From the NCBI RefSeq assembly GCF_017876115.1, contig NZ_JAGINO010000002.1, positions 434,001-498,000 on the forward strand: a DNA stretch of 64,000 bases, read 5' to 3'. Positions 18,074 through 26,453 of this stretch are shown one piece after another. Made by a program: the position numbers and the translations under genes. The notes beneath the pieces are model-generated. The model saw only the letters and a program-made list of their open reading frames with translations, searched no databases and was not told the DNA's origin. Source of the DNA: Azospirillum picis. Its GTDB lineage: Bacteria; Pseudomonadota; Alphaproteobacteria; Azospirillales; Azospirillaceae. How positions within the stretch are numbered: position 1 is the stretch's first letter; each line of letters starts with the position of its first letter.

Positions 18074-18610
18074 ATGAACCAGTTCAACCCGAAGTCGATC
18101 GATTCCGTCACCACCCAGGCCAAGGAGCAGTATGAGGGGCTGGTGAAGGCCGGCCAGGAGCAGACGCTCAAGCAGTTCGAGCAGACCGCGACCGCCGCCA
18201 AGGAACAGTTCGAGAAGGCGACCGCCCAGATGCTGAAGAGCTACGAGGACCTCCAGGCCGCCGGCAAGGCCAACGCCGAGGCGCTGATCGCCAGCTCGAC
18301 CATTGCCGCCAAGGGTGCGGAGGATCTCGGCCGCGAGGTCGTCGCCTACGGCCAGTCGGCGCTGGACAAGTCGATCGCCGCCGGCCGGGCGCTGCTGTCC
18401 GCCAAGACGCTGCAGGAGGTGATCGAACTGCAGAACGACTTCCTCAAGTCCAGCTTCGATTCCATGCTGGCGGAAACCTCGCGCCTGCAGGAACTGACCA
18501 CCAAGGTGACCAACGAGGCGCTGGCTCCGCTGAACGCCCGCGTCACCGCAACGGTGGAAACCCTGTCGAAGCCGGTCGCCAAGCCGGTCGCCAATCCGCT
18601 CGCGGCCTGA
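18074..18610 (+). CDS. phaP: Phasin 1 (PHB granule-associated protein)
   Basis: Phasin-family protein of 178 residues that coats polyhydroxyalkanoate granules. It is almost entirely helical and amphipathic, with the family blocks EQYEGLVKAGQEQTLKQFEQT, FEKATAQMLKSYEDLQAAGKANAEAL, GREVVAYGQSALDKSI and a closing KTLQEVIELQNDFLKSSFDSML...LQELTTKVTNEALAPLNARV. No signal peptide or membrane segment is present. The C-terminal tail has a small repeat (KPVAKPVANPL). The ATG at 18074 has an AGGAAGGA region upstream. A second phasin 412 bp downstream is similar over its whole length, pointing to a tandem duplication. Confidence 0.93.
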   Translation: MNQFNPKSIDSVTTQAKEQYEGLVKAGQEQTLKQFEQTATAAKEQFEKATAQMLKSYEDLQAAGKANAEALIASSTIAAKGAEDLGREVVAYGQSALDKSIAAGRALLSAKTLQEVIELQNDFLKSSFDSMLAETSRLQELTTKVTNEALAPLNARVTATVETLSKPVAKPVANPLAA

Positions 18611-18760
18611 ACGACGGCGCTCGCGGCGCTGCCAGGCCGGCACCCGTCCGCTGTCCAGTCGGGCTCCATCCCGCCCGCCGTCGCATGGCCCTCGCGTCCG
18701 GCCCGAACGGACCGGTCGTGACGGTCCGGGCATCAGGACACGGCCAGCCAGCCACAGCCA

Positions 18761-18798
18761 GCCAAGGCCCGGCGACCCGACGGTCGCCGGGCCTTGGC
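18761..18798 (+). terminator. Strong hairpin after phasin 1
   Basis: A 17-bp perfect stem (18761-18777 with 18782-18798) around a CGAC loop, 150 bases after the phasin 1 stop. It lacks a U-tract but should separate the two phasin transcription units. Confidence 0.6.
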
Positions 18799-18836
18799 CG
18801 TCCGGGGGACCGCTCCGCAGCGTCGAGCCGCCACCG

Positions 18837-18853
18837 ATTGTGCGCTGCACAAT
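18837..18853. promoter_or_regulatory. Putative PhaR operator upstream of phasin 2 promoter
   Basis: Perfect palindrome ATTGTGCGCTGCACAAT with TGC-GCT-GCA at its centre, ending six bases before the predicted -35 of phasin 2. Confidence 0.45.
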
Positions 18854-18859
18854 ACGCCG

Positions 18860-18888
18860 TTGACTTCAGGAAGAGCCTGCCTTACATA
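18860..18888 (+). promoter_or_regulatory. Predicted sigma-70 promoter of phasin 2
   Basis: TTGACT at 18860-18865 and TACATA at 18883-18888, spacer 17. A TGC-N3-GCA site lies on each side of it. The leader would be about 130 bases. Confidence 0.5.
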
Positions 18889-18898
18889 GAGCCTATGT

Positions 18899-18907
18899 TG
18901 CAGTGCA
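18899..18907. promoter_or_regulatory. Putative PhaR operator at phasin 2 start site
   Basis: TGCAGTGCA (TGC-N3-GCA) eleven bases after the predicted -10, the same position relative to the promoter as the site at phasin 1. Confidence 0.45.
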
Positions 18908-19022
18908 GCATTCACCGGATGCCCGGTTCGAACGGGGTCCGGGGGATCGAACCCACTCCGCGTCCGGCCGCCGCATCGCGGGACCGTGCGCCTGCCCCTG
19001 AGAGAGCGTGAGGAGCATCGCC

Positions 19023-19502
19023 ATGACCGACCAGTTCGCCACCGCCACCAAGTCCATCGAAGACGCCATCGCCACCGCCAAGCAGAACCTGGAGGGGCTG
19101 GTGAAGGCCCAGCAGGAACAGATCGAGAAGGCCTCCGCTCAGGTGCTGAAGGGCTATGACGAGCTGTCCGCGCTGACCAAGCAGAACGTCGACGCCGTCG
19201 TGAAGTCGGGCACCATCGTCGCCAAGGGCGCCGAAGAGGCCGGCAAGCAGGTCGCCGCCTTCACCCAGGCCTCGATGGAGAAGAGCGTCTCCAATGCCAA
19301 GGCCCTGCTGGCGGTCAAGACCATCCAGGAGCTGGTCGAGCTGCAGAACGCCTATGCCAAGGCGAGCTTCGAGGCGCTGGTCTCGGAGAGCACCCGGCTG
19401 CAGGAGCTGACGGTCAAGGTCGCCAACGAGGCGCTGGCCCCGCTGAGCGCCCGTGTGAGCGCCTCGGTCCAGACGCTGGCGAAGAAGCCGGTCGCCGCCT
19501 GA
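19023..19502 (+). CDS. phaP: Phasin 2 (PHB granule-associated protein)
   Basis: Phasin-family protein of 159 residues, paralogous to the gene at 18.1 kb: shared blocks include the LEGLVKAQQEQIEKASAQVLKGYDEL region, SGTIVAKGAEEAGKQVAAFTQASMEKS, AVKTIQELVELQNAYAKASFEALV and LQELTVKVANEALAPLSARV. Helical, no signal peptide, alanine/valine-rich C terminus (KKPVAA). The ATG at 19023 follows GAGGAG at good spacing, and an earlier in-frame start (19008) is rejected for lack of one. It has its own promoter, operator pair and terminator, so it is regulated separately from phasin 1 but probably by the same factor. Confidence 0.93.
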   Translation: MTDQFATATKSIEDAIATAKQNLEGLVKAQQEQIEKASAQVLKGYDELSALTKQNVDAVVKSGTIVAKGAEEAGKQVAAFTQASMEKSVSNAKALLAVKTIQELVELQNAYAKASFEALVSESTRLQELTVKVANEALAPLSARVSASVQTLAKKPVAA

Positions 19503-19917
19503 CCGGATCCAAGGGTCGGCCCCTGTCCGGGGCCGCCTTGATCCGGCAGCCGACGACGCCTACATCCAGCGCCGCCCACAACGGCCCGGCATTCCCGTTC
19601 CAGGGATGCCGGGCCGTTGCCGTTTCGCCCGCGCGGTCTGCCGCAGCCGGTCGGGCGCGGCCTTTTCCCCGATGGTCAGGCAGCCATGCGCCATAGTAAT
19701 GGCGAAGCGCCGCGGCGCCGCTGAAAGACCTAGGGTTTCCCGCCGATTGCGCCCCGGCCGAAAGCGATGTCTCCTATTTCGGGGTGGCGGGACGTCCACC
19801 GGATCAAAGGGGGGTCTGCCAAATGGAGGGAGACCGTAATCGGCCCCTTCCCAGCGCGCCCGAAATGCCCATATCATCGTTATACACAGTGCATCGCGAT
19901 GACATTCGACTGGGACC
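19503..19917. other. 415-bp region between phasin 2 and clpS
   Basis: Contains the phasin 2 terminator at its left end. The right 60 bases (ATATCATCGTTATACACAG) are the most AT-rich part and probably hold the clpS promoter. Short open frames on both strands lack ribosome binding sites and I do not accept any of them. Confidence 0.4.
19580..19618 (+). terminator. Hairpin after phasin 2
   Basis: Sixteen paired bases, AACGGCCCGGCAT plus CCC with one bulged T, around a GTTCCA loop. A short T-run (GTTTC) follows a few bases later. Confidence 0.65.
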
Positions 19918-20244
19918 ATGGCCGACTCTGACAAGCACGGCAACGACGGGACAAACAGCGGCGTGGTCGTCAAGACCAAGCCGAAGACCAAGAAACCGTC
20001 GATGTATAAGGTCTTGATGCTGAACGACGATTACACTCCGATGGAGTTCGTCGTTCTGGTACTCGAACGCTTCTTCAGCAAGACGCGCGAGGAGGCGACC
20101 CGGATCATGCTGCATGTGCACCGGCGGGGTGTGGGGTTGTGCGGCGTGTTCACCTACGAGGTGGCGGAGACGAAAGTCACGCAGGTGATGGACTTTGCGC
20201 GCCAGAACCAGCATCCGCTGCAATGCACGTTAGAAAAGGATTAG
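19918..20244 (+). CDS. clpS: ClpS adaptor
   Basis: ATP-dependent protease adaptor (108 residues) that hands N-degron substrates to ClpA. After a disordered lysine-rich N-terminal tail (about 1-30) come the hallmark [40 protein letters not shown] and [21 protein letters not shown], including the conserved NDD pocket residues and the LHVH helix. Length fits the family. It lies 8 bp upstream of clpA, the usual arrangement, and both are presumably co-transcribed. The sequence before the ATG (GGGACC) is a poor ribosome binding site. Confidence 0.97.
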   Translation: MADSDKHGNDGTNSGVVVKTKPKTKKPSMYKVLMLNDDYTPMEFVVLVLERFFSKTREEATRIMLHVHRRGVGLCGVFTYEVAETKVTQVMDFARQNQHPLQCTLEKD

Positions 20245-20252
20245 ACCCACAC

Positions 20253-22568
20253 ATGCTGTCGCGTAACCTGGAACAGACTCTGCACCGAGCCCTGGCCCAC
20301 GCGAACGAGCGCAGGCATGAATACGCGACGCTCGAACACCTGCTTCTCGCGTTGACCGAAGACTCCGATGCCACCGCCGTCCTGCGCGCCTGCGGGATCG
20401 ATCTCGACCGACTGCGCGCGGAACTGTCGGATTACCTCGACAACGAACTTGCGAACCTTATCACGAACAGGCCCGACGACGCCAAGCCAACGGCTGGATT
20501 CCAAAGGGTTCTGCAGCGTGCGGCCATCCACGTCCAGTCGTCCGGACGTGAGGAGGTGACGGGAGCAAACGTGCTCGTTGCCTTGTTCTCTGAACGCGAG
20601 AGCCACGCAGTCTACTTCCTGCAGGAGCAGGAGATGACCCGGTTCGACGCGGTCAACTACATCTCTCACGGAATCGCGAAGGCTCCGGGCCGCTCGGATA
20701 CCAAGCGGGTCTCGGGCGCTGACGACGAGGCGGCGGCGGAGAAGGTCGTGAAAAAAGGCAGCGAAGCGCTCGAGGCTTATTGCGTCAATCTGAACAAGAA
20801 GGCGTCCGGCGGGAAGATCGATCCGCTGATCGGCCGGGAGCAGGAGGTCGAACGGACCATCCAGATCCTGTGCCGGCGATCGAAGAACAACCCGCTCTAC
20901 GTCGGCGACCCGGGCGTTGGCAAGACCGCCATCGCCGAGGGCCTGGCGCGGCGCATCGTCCAGCAGGAAGTGCCGGAGGTGCTGCGCAACGCCACCATCT
21001 TCGCGCTCGACATGGGCTCGCTGCTTGCCGGCACGCGGTACCGCGGCGACTTCGAGGAGCGGCTGAAGGCCGTCGTGTCCGAACTCGAGGCGACTGAGGG
21101 GGCCATCCTCTTCATCGACGAGATCCACACGGTGATCGGCGCCGGCGCCACCTCGGGCGGCGCCATGGATGCGTCGAACCTCCTGAAGCCCGCGCTGGCC
21201 TCCGGCGCGCTGCGCTGCATCGGCTCGACCACCTACAAGGAATACCGCAGCTACTTCGAGAAGGACCGGGCGCTGGTCCGCCGCTTCCAGAAGATCGACG
21301 TCAACGAGCCGTCGGTCGAGGACGCGGTGAAGATCCTGCAGGGCCTGAAGCCCTACTACGAGAAGCACCACAAGGTCACCTACACCAACGACGCCATCCG
21401 CGTCGCCGTGGAGCTGTCGGCCAAGTACATCGGCGACCGCAAGCTGCCCGACAAGGCGATCGACATCATCGACGAGGTCGGCGCCGCGCAGATGCTGCTG
21501 CCGGAGAACAAGCGCCGCAAGAAGATCGGCGTGAAGGATGTGGAGGCGGTGGTCGCCAAGATCGCCCGCATCCCGCCGAAGTCGGTCAGCCGCGACGACA
21601 AGGAGACGCTGCTGAACCTGGAGCGCGACCTGAAGACCATGGTCTTCGGCCAGGACAAGGCGATCGACAACCTGGTCTCCGCGATCAAGCTGGCCCGTGC
21701 CGGCCTGCGCGAACCGGAGAAGCCCATCGGCAACTACCTGTTCACCGGCCCGACCGGCGTCGGCAAGACCGAGGTGGCCCGCCAGCTCGCCATGACGCTC
21801 GGCATCGAGCTGACCCGCTTCGACATGTCGGAGTACATGGAGCGGCATACGGTGTCGCGGCTGATCGGCGCCCCTCCGGGCTATGTCGGCTTCGACCAGG
21901 GCGGCATGCTGACCGACGCCATCGACCAGCACCCGCACTGCGTGCTGCTGCTGGACGAGATCGAGAAGGCGCATCCGGATCTGTTCAACATCCTGTTGCA
22001 GATCATGGACCACGGCAAGCTGACCGACCACAACGGCAAGATCGTCGACTTCCGCAACGTCATCCTGATCATGACCTCGAATGCCGGGGCCGCCGACATG
22101 GCCAAGCCCGCCATCGGCTTCGAGCGTGACCGCCGGGTCGGCGAGGATGTCGAGGCGGTGGAGCGGACCTTCACGCCGGAGTTCCGCAACCGCCTGGATG
22201 CGATCATCCCCTTCGCCCCGCTGACGCAGGAGGTGATCAACCGCGTGGTCGACAAGTTCGTGATGCAGATGGAAGCGCAGTTGGAAGACCGCGGCGTCAC
22301 CATCGAGCTGAACGACGAGGCCCGCGAGTGGCTGGGCAAGAAGGGCTACGACCCGCTGTACGGTGCCCGCCCCCTCGGCCGCGTGATCCAGGAGTACATC
22401 AAGAAGCCGCTGGCGGAGGAGCTGCTGTTCGGCAAGCTCGCCAAGGGTGGACTGGTCAAGGTCACGGTGCAGGACGACAAGCCGGCCTTCGAGTACACCG
22501 AAGGCAACCGGCCGAAGCGCAGCTCCGGCGACGACGACGAGGAGATGCTGTCGGAGATGGCCGAGTAA
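20253..22568 (+). CDS. clpA: ClpA, ATPase of the ClpAP protease
   Basis: Hsp100 unfoldase of 771 residues, forming hexamers on ClpP. Residues 1-145 are the two Clp N-terminal repeats that dock ClpS ([25 protein letters not shown]). The first AAA+ module has Walker A GDPGVGKT from 218, and the second GPTGVGKT from 499, with ILFIDEIHT and VLLLDEIEK as Walker B. The start at 20253 is the first ATG after clpS and matches other ClpA N termini ([13 protein letters not shown]). ClpP is not in the window. A very clean terminator follows 48 bp after the stop codon. Confidence 0.97.
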   Translation: MLSRNLEQTLHRALAHANERRHEYATLEHLLLALTEDSDATAVLRACGIDLDRLRAELSDYLDNELANLITNRPDDAKPTAGFQRVLQRAAIHVQSSGREEVTGANVLVALFSERESHAVYFLQEQEMTRFDAVNYISHGIAKAPGRSDTKRVSGADDEAAAEKVVKKGSEALEAYCVNLNKKASGGKIDPLIGREQEVERTIQILCRRSKNNPLYVGDPGVGKTAIAEGLARRIVQQEVPEVLRNATIFALDMGSLLAGTRYRGDFEERLKAVVSELEATEGAILFIDEIHTVIGAGATSGGAMDASNLLKPALASGALRCIGSTTYKEYRSYFEKDRALVRRFQKIDVNEPSVEDAVKILQGLKPYYEKHHKVTYTNDAIRVAVELSAKYIGDRKLPDKAIDIIDEVGAAQMLLPENKRRKKIGVKDVEAVVAKIARIPPKSVSRDDKETLLNLERDLKTMVFGQDKAIDNLVSAIKLARAGLREPEKPIGNYLFTGPTGVGKTEVARQLAMTLGIELTRFDMSEYMERHTVSRLIGAPPGYVGFDQGGMLTDAIDQHPHCVLLLDEIEKAHPDLFNILLQIMDHGKLTDHNGKIVDFRNVILIMTSNAGAADMAKPAIGFERDRRVGEDVEAVERTFTPEFRNRLDAIIPFAPLTQEVINRVVDKFVMQMEAQLEDRGVTIELNDEAREWLGKKGYDPLYGARPLGRVIQEYIKKPLAEELLFGKLAKGGLVKVTVQDDKPAFEYTEGNRPKRSSGDDDEEMLSEMAE

Positions 22569-22616
22569 CGTCGGCAGCACCATCGACGGTACCATCGGCC
22601 GCAACGGCAGGAAGAG

Positions 22617-22647
22617 AAAAGGGAGGCCCTCGCGGCCTCCCTTTTTT
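22617..22647 (+). terminator. Intrinsic terminator of clpSA
   Basis: GGGAGGCC/GGCCTCCC stem with CTCGC loop followed by six T residues, and preceded by AAAA that extends the stem. The best canonical terminator in the left half of the window. Confidence 0.95.
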
Positions 22648-22735
22648 CGTTGGAGTGCGTACGGATCGTTCTTTTGCGCCGCGACATCGCTGCGCGTGCT
22701 TTTGCGCCCCGGCCCGACTGGGGTATGGTCGCGGC

Positions 22736-23569
22736 ATGACCGATCCCGCCGCTTCGCCCGCCCAGCCGCCGGCGTCCTCGCTTCCCCCTCCGGACGCCCT
22801 GCGCATCGCCGTCGCCTGCGCGGACACCGAGGAGGCGCGCGCCGCGCGCACGCGGCTGGTCCACCGCTACGGCAACGCCCCGGCCGAACAGGCCGACGTG
22901 ATCGTGGCGCTGGGTGGCGACGGCTTCCTGCTGGAAACGCTGCACCGGGCGCTGGCCCGGAACCGCGAGCGGCCGACGCCCGTCTACGGGATGAACCGTG
23001 GTTCGGTCGGCTTCCTGTTGAACGCCTACCGCGAGGAGGATCTCGCGGAACGCATCGTCGCCGCCCAGCAGGTCCGCCTTCATCCGTTGCGCATGGTGGC
23101 GACCCGGGTGAACGGCGAACGGGTCGAGGCGCTCGGCATCAACGAAGTCTCGCTGCTGCGCGAAACCCGCCAGGCGGCGAAGCTGCGCATCACCGTCGAC
23201 GGGGTGGTCCGCATGCCGGAACTGATCTGCGACGGCGCCCTGGTGGCGACGCCGGCCGGCAGCACCGCCTACAACCTGTCCGCCCATGGGCCGATCGTGC
23301 CGCTGAATGCCGGCGTGCTGGCCCTGACCCCGATCAGCACCTTCCGCCCGCGGCGCTGGCGCGGCGCCCTGCTGCCGCACACCGCCAAGATCACCTTCGA
23401 CATCCTGGAGGAGGCGAAGCGGCCGGTCAGCGCCGTCGCCGACTTCACCGAGGTGCGCGAGGTGCTGTGCGTCGAGGTCGCCGAATGCCGGGAGGTCGGC
23501 CTGACGCTGCTGTTCGATCCGGAACTGAACTTCGAGGAGCGCATCCTCAAGGAGCAGTTCGCCCCCTGA
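22736..23569 (+). CDS. nadK: NAD kinase
   Basis: Phosphorylates NAD to NADP in the cytoplasm. The 277-residue protein has GGDGFLL at 60-66 with the catalytic Asp62, [24 protein letters not shown] and the substrate loop [22 protein letters not shown]. The first 25 residues are proline/alanine-rich and not conserved in the family, so the true start could be slightly later, but no better start codon is visible. Its upstream region begins right after the clpA terminator, so it has its own promoter. The next gene converges on it with a short spacer. Confidence 0.93.
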   Translation: MTDPAASPAQPPASSLPPPDALRIAVACADTEEARAARTRLVHRYGNAPAEQADVIVALGGDGFLLETLHRALARNRERPTPVYGMNRGSVGFLLNAYREEDLAERIVAAQQVRLHPLRMVATRVNGERVEALGINEVSLLRETRQAAKLRITVDGVVRMPELICDGALVATPAGSTAYNLSAHGPIVPLNAGVLALTPISTFRPRRWRGALLPHTAKITFDILEEAKRPVSAVADFTEVREVLCVEVAECREVGLTLLFDPELNFEERILKEQFAP

Positions 23570-23600
23570 CGGCCCTCCGGCCTTGGGGATTCCGCCGGCG

Positions 23601-24782
23601 TCAGGCCCGCCGGGCGATCCACACCGCGGTCAGGTCGTCGCCCAGCGGCAGGCGGCTCCGGGCGTAGAAATGCTCCATCATCGGGCGCAGCGGGTGCTGG
23701 CGGTCGCCGGCCAGGGCCTCGCGCACGAGGTCGGGAACCGCATCCTGCCCGATCGGCCCGGCCTGCTCTCCCGGGCATTCGATCAGCGCGTCGCTGTAGA
23801 GGAACAGGAAGCCGCCGCGCGGCAGCCGGTGGCTCTGGTCGGCATAGGTCGCCCGGTGCGACACGCCCAGCACCAGCCCCGCCGAGTCGAGAAGCCTGAT
23901 CCTGGCGCCACCGCCGGCGGCCGGCGTTCCCAGCACCGGGTTGGGTGATCCCGCCGCCGCGAAGGTCAGCGTGTCGGTGGCCAGATCCAGGATGCCGAAG
24001 AAGGCGGTGGCGAACTGCCCCGTCGGCAGCACGTCCTTCAGCGCGGCGTTCAACTGCATCAGCCACTGCGACGGCGTCACATGCTGCATGGGAAAGCGGT
24101 CGATCAGCGTGTGCAGGCGGAAGGTGTTGATGGCGGCGGTGATGCCGTGGCCGGCGAAATCGATCATCAGCACGGCCAGCCGGCGGTCGCCCAGCGGATA
24201 GATCCCCCAGAAATCGCCACCCAGTTCCGACGAGGTCTGGAAATGGGAGTCCAGCGTCAGGCCGTAGCGCTGCGCCACCTCCGCCAGCCTGCGGCTTTCG
24301 GGCAGCAGCGAGATCTGCATGGCGCGGGCATGCGACAGCTCGCGCTGCACCCGCTCGCGGAAGGCCGCCAGATCGCCGAACAGCTTGCGCCTCTCAAGCT
24401 GGTGACGGACGCGGGCCACGCATTCGCCGGGCCGGATCGGCTTGGAGATGAAGTCGTTTCCTCCGGCTTCGAAGCAGCGCACCTGCTCGTCGTCGCTGTC
24501 CAACGCCGTCTGGAACAGCACCGGCAGCGCCTCGTGGGTCGCCGTGCGCCGCAGGGCGCGGCACATGTCGAGCCCGTTCATCACCGGCATGTCCACGTCG
24601 AGCAGGACGAGATCGGGGCGGAAGCGATCGACGGCGGCCAGCCCCTCCTGCCCGTTTTCGGCGAAGGCGATGCCGGTGATCCCGGCACGGCGGATGACCA
24701 GCGACAGCGACTTCCTGTTGAACTCGTTGTCGTCGACGATCAGGACCCGGCAATCGGCCAGGGAGAGGGGGGGTATGGCCAT
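23601..24782 (-). CDS. Response regulator with PP2C (RsbU-type) phosphatase
   Basis: Receiver-phosphatase of 393 residues. The receiver domain (about 12-125) has acidic residues in LIVDDNE, phospho-acceptor D62 in LVLLDVDMP, and the SKPI lysine. A coiled linker (about 125-160) leads to a SpoIIE/PP2C-type serine phosphatase (about 165-390) with metal ligands in SSELGGDFWG, LMIDFAGHG and LGDDLTAVW. Such proteins dephosphorylate a STAS anti-sigma antagonist when their receiver is phosphorylated. The two genes upstream in the same direction encode exactly the other partners: an RsbW-like kinase and a STAS protein. Acts in the cytoplasm. Confidence 0.9.
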   Translation of the reverse strand: MAIPPLSLADCRVLIVDDNEFNRKSLSLVIRRAGITGIAFAENGQEGLAAVDRFRPDLVLLDVDMPVMNGLDMCRALRRTATHEALPVLFQTALDSDDEQVRCFEAGGNDFISKPIRPGECVARVRHQLERRKLFGDLAAFRERVQRELSHARAMQISLLPESRRLAEVAQRYGLTLDSHFQTSSELGGDFWGIYPLGDRRLAVLMIDFAGHGITAAINTFRLHTLIDRFPMQHVTPSQWLMQLNAALKDVLPTGQFATAFFGILDLATDTLTFAAAGSPNPVLGTPAAGGGARIRLLDSAGLVLGVSHRATYADQSHRLPRGGFLFLYSDALIECPGEQAGPIGQDAVPDLVREALAGDRQHPLRPMMEHFYARSRLPLGDDLTAVWIARRA

Positions 24783-24792
24783 GGGCTGTCCA

Positions 24793-25605
24793 TCAACGGT
24801 CGAACTGCAGGATGGTGCAGCGTCCGCCGTCCGTCACCGTCACGCGGCTGGCCAATGCGCGCATGAAGACGAAGCCGCGTCCCGACCGCGCCGTTCCGCC
24901 GCCGCCGGCCGCCGCCAGCACGGCGTCGAAGCCGCCGCCCTGGTCGAGCACGGCGATCGTGATGCTCCGGTTGTCCCAGCGGCAGAAGATGTCGAGCCGC
25001 CGCCGGATCATCGCCGGGTCGCCCAGCCGGGCACGCATCATCTCGCTGAAGCGGCGATAGCCGCCGGGTTCGCCCTTGGCGGCGCTGGACAGCCCGAGAT
25101 TGCCGTGGACGATGGCGTTCACCACGGCCTCGTGCAGGCACAATTCCATGTCGGACCGCCGGTGCGGGTCGAGCACGCCGCGGCGGGCCAGTTCGTCGCA
25201 GACCAGCACCGCGCATTGCAGCCCATAGGCGCTGCCGGTGGTCAGCGACAGGTAGAAGCCCGGCCGGCACGGGTGCTCGGCCGCAGGAGCGGCGGACCAG
25301 TCGTCCAGCAGCGCCGCCGGTCCGTCGGTGCCCTCCCCCAGTTCCACGGTCAGGAAGGGGCTGCGCCCGAAGGCGGCGCGGATGAGGTCGCGGTCGGCCC
25401 GGTCGATCAGTTGAGCCTCGACCGCGGGTTCGGCCGGAAAGCCGCCGGGCTCGCCGGGATCCGGCTCCCCGACCTCGATGCCACCGATGCGCGCGACAAG
25501 TCTGGCCGCCATGTCGGCCGGTACCCGGTCGCGCAACAGGCTGAAGGCCCGTGGCGGCGACACGGGCGGTGGCATGGGTGGCGTTTCGGAAAAGGCGGCA
25601 TCCAT
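24793..25605 (-). CDS. RsbW-like serine kinase / anti-sigma ATPase protein
   Basis: Protein of 270 residues. The C-terminal half (about 140-268) is a HATPase_c domain of the anti-sigma kind, with the N box LCLHEAVVNAIVHGNLG, the G1-like VLDQGGGFD and SGRGFVFMRALA. The N-terminal 130 residues (with PAEPAVEAQLIDRADRDLIRAAFGRSPFLTVELG) match no domain I know and may be a sensory or sigma/partner-binding extension. The ATG at 25605 has GGGAG upstream; a longer open frame has no ribosome binding site. It lies 10 bp from the phosphatase gene, so both are co-transcribed. It should phosphorylate the STAS protein encoded upstream. Confidence 0.8.
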   Translation of the reverse strand: MDAAFSETPPMPPPVSPPRAFSLLRDRVPADMAARLVARIGGIEVGEPDPGEPGGFPAEPAVEAQLIDRADRDLIRAAFGRSPFLTVELGEGTDGPAALLDDWSAAPAAEHPCRPGFYLSLTTGSAYGLQCAVLVCDELARRGVLDPHRRSDMELCLHEAVVNAIVHGNLGLSSAAKGEPGGYRRFSEMMRARLGDPAMIRRRLDIFCRWDNRSITIAVLDQGGGFDAVLAAAGGGGTARSGRGFVFMRALASRVTVTDGGRCTILQFDR

Positions 25606-25685
25606 GGCAGCACACTCCCGCGGCGGGAACCGGCCGGGCGCCCGCCGGACCAGGGTGGATGGGTCGGACCGGGCTTCGGCTGCCC

Positions 25686-25705
25686 GGCTCCGGCACCCCG
25701 GAGCC
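25686..25705 (-). terminator. Hairpin between STAS and RsbW-like genes
   Basis: Perfect 8-bp stem GGCTCCGG/CCGGAGCC with a CACC loop in the 169-bp gap. It is followed by loose GGATGGCC-like repeats (25720-25765). It may reduce read-through from the STAS gene and set the ratio of the partners. Confidence 0.4.
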
Positions 25706-25774
25706 CGGCATTCCAGGGTTGGATGGCCGGAGTTAGATGGCCAGGGTTGGAGGGCCGTGGTGGGTGGCCGGGCG

Positions 25775-26080
25775 TCAGTCCTCGATGGTGATGATCTCGC
25801 CGATGCGCGCGAGGTCGATCGACCGCTTGACGTCGCCTGCCGCACCGCGCACCGCCAGCGCGCCGCCGTGCGACTCCACCTCCTCCTGCAGGATCAGCAG
25901 CATGCCGAGACCGGCGGAATCGATGAAGGCCAGATCCGCAAGGTTCAGGACGAAGCGCTTGCCCCCGGACTGTTCCACGATGCCGATGATGTCGCGCAGC
26001 GCGTCATGATCGGTGAACTCCAGCCGTCCGCTGAGCGACAGTTCGGTCGCCTCGGCAGTCGCCGTCTTCTTGAACTCCAT
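25775..26080 (-). CDS. STAS-domain anti-sigma factor antagonist
   Basis: Single STAS domain of 101 residues (MEFKKTATAEATELSLSGRLEFTD...). The phosphorylatable serine is S55 in AFIDSAGLGML, the invariant position of SpoIIAA/RsbV proteins. Unphosphorylated it would bind and titrate the RsbW-like protein; phosphorylated it would release it. The ATG at 26080 is preceded by GAGGGA. First gene of the leftward set, 169 bp before the RsbW-like gene. No sigma factor gene is nearby, so the output of the switch is not visible in the window. Confidence 0.9.
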   Translation of the reverse strand: MEFKKTATAEATELSLSGRLEFTDHDALRDIIGIVEQSGGKRFVLNLADLAFIDSAGLGMLLILQEEVESHGGALAVRGAAGDVKRSIDLARIGEIITIED

Positions 26081-26453
26081 GTTTCCCTCACCCGTTCGTC
26101 GCCGAACGCCCTGTCGAAAAGTCCGCCGCCGAAGGAGTGTCTTGCATTCGCCCCGCCGGCGCCGACGAATGCGGGTGGAACACTGATTACTTGAATATGC
26201 ACAGTGGTGCAATCGGCCAATTTCGCTCAACGCTGGATCATCGCCCCATCCCATATTCCCTGGCAACGCGATATTTCCGGAAGGCTGCGGCAGAACGGCG
26301 AAAAGCCATCGCGGCCCCGGCATTCCGGGCTCCGGCTCCGTCGCCATGGACTGTCCCGCGCCAAGCCGGTAGAACATCCCGCCGGGACCACGCGCAGCGG
26401 GTGCGCCGCCCCCGGGCGCGCCCGGCAGCAACCATGGACCGGAACGGCATCGA
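26081..26453. other. Divergent regulatory region of the signalling island
   Basis: A 373-bp region between the STAS gene and the sensor kinase gene. It is relatively AT-rich at 26170-26290 and contains the palindrome TGCAC-AGTG-GTGCA at 26198-26211, a possible operator or binding site for a regulator serving both directions. No sigma-54 site and no supported ORF were found. Confidence 0.45.

Noticed and set aside
20241..22604. 787-codon ORF antisense to clpA
   Set aside because: A shadow of GC-rich codon use; no homology, and clpA on the other strand is complete and certain.
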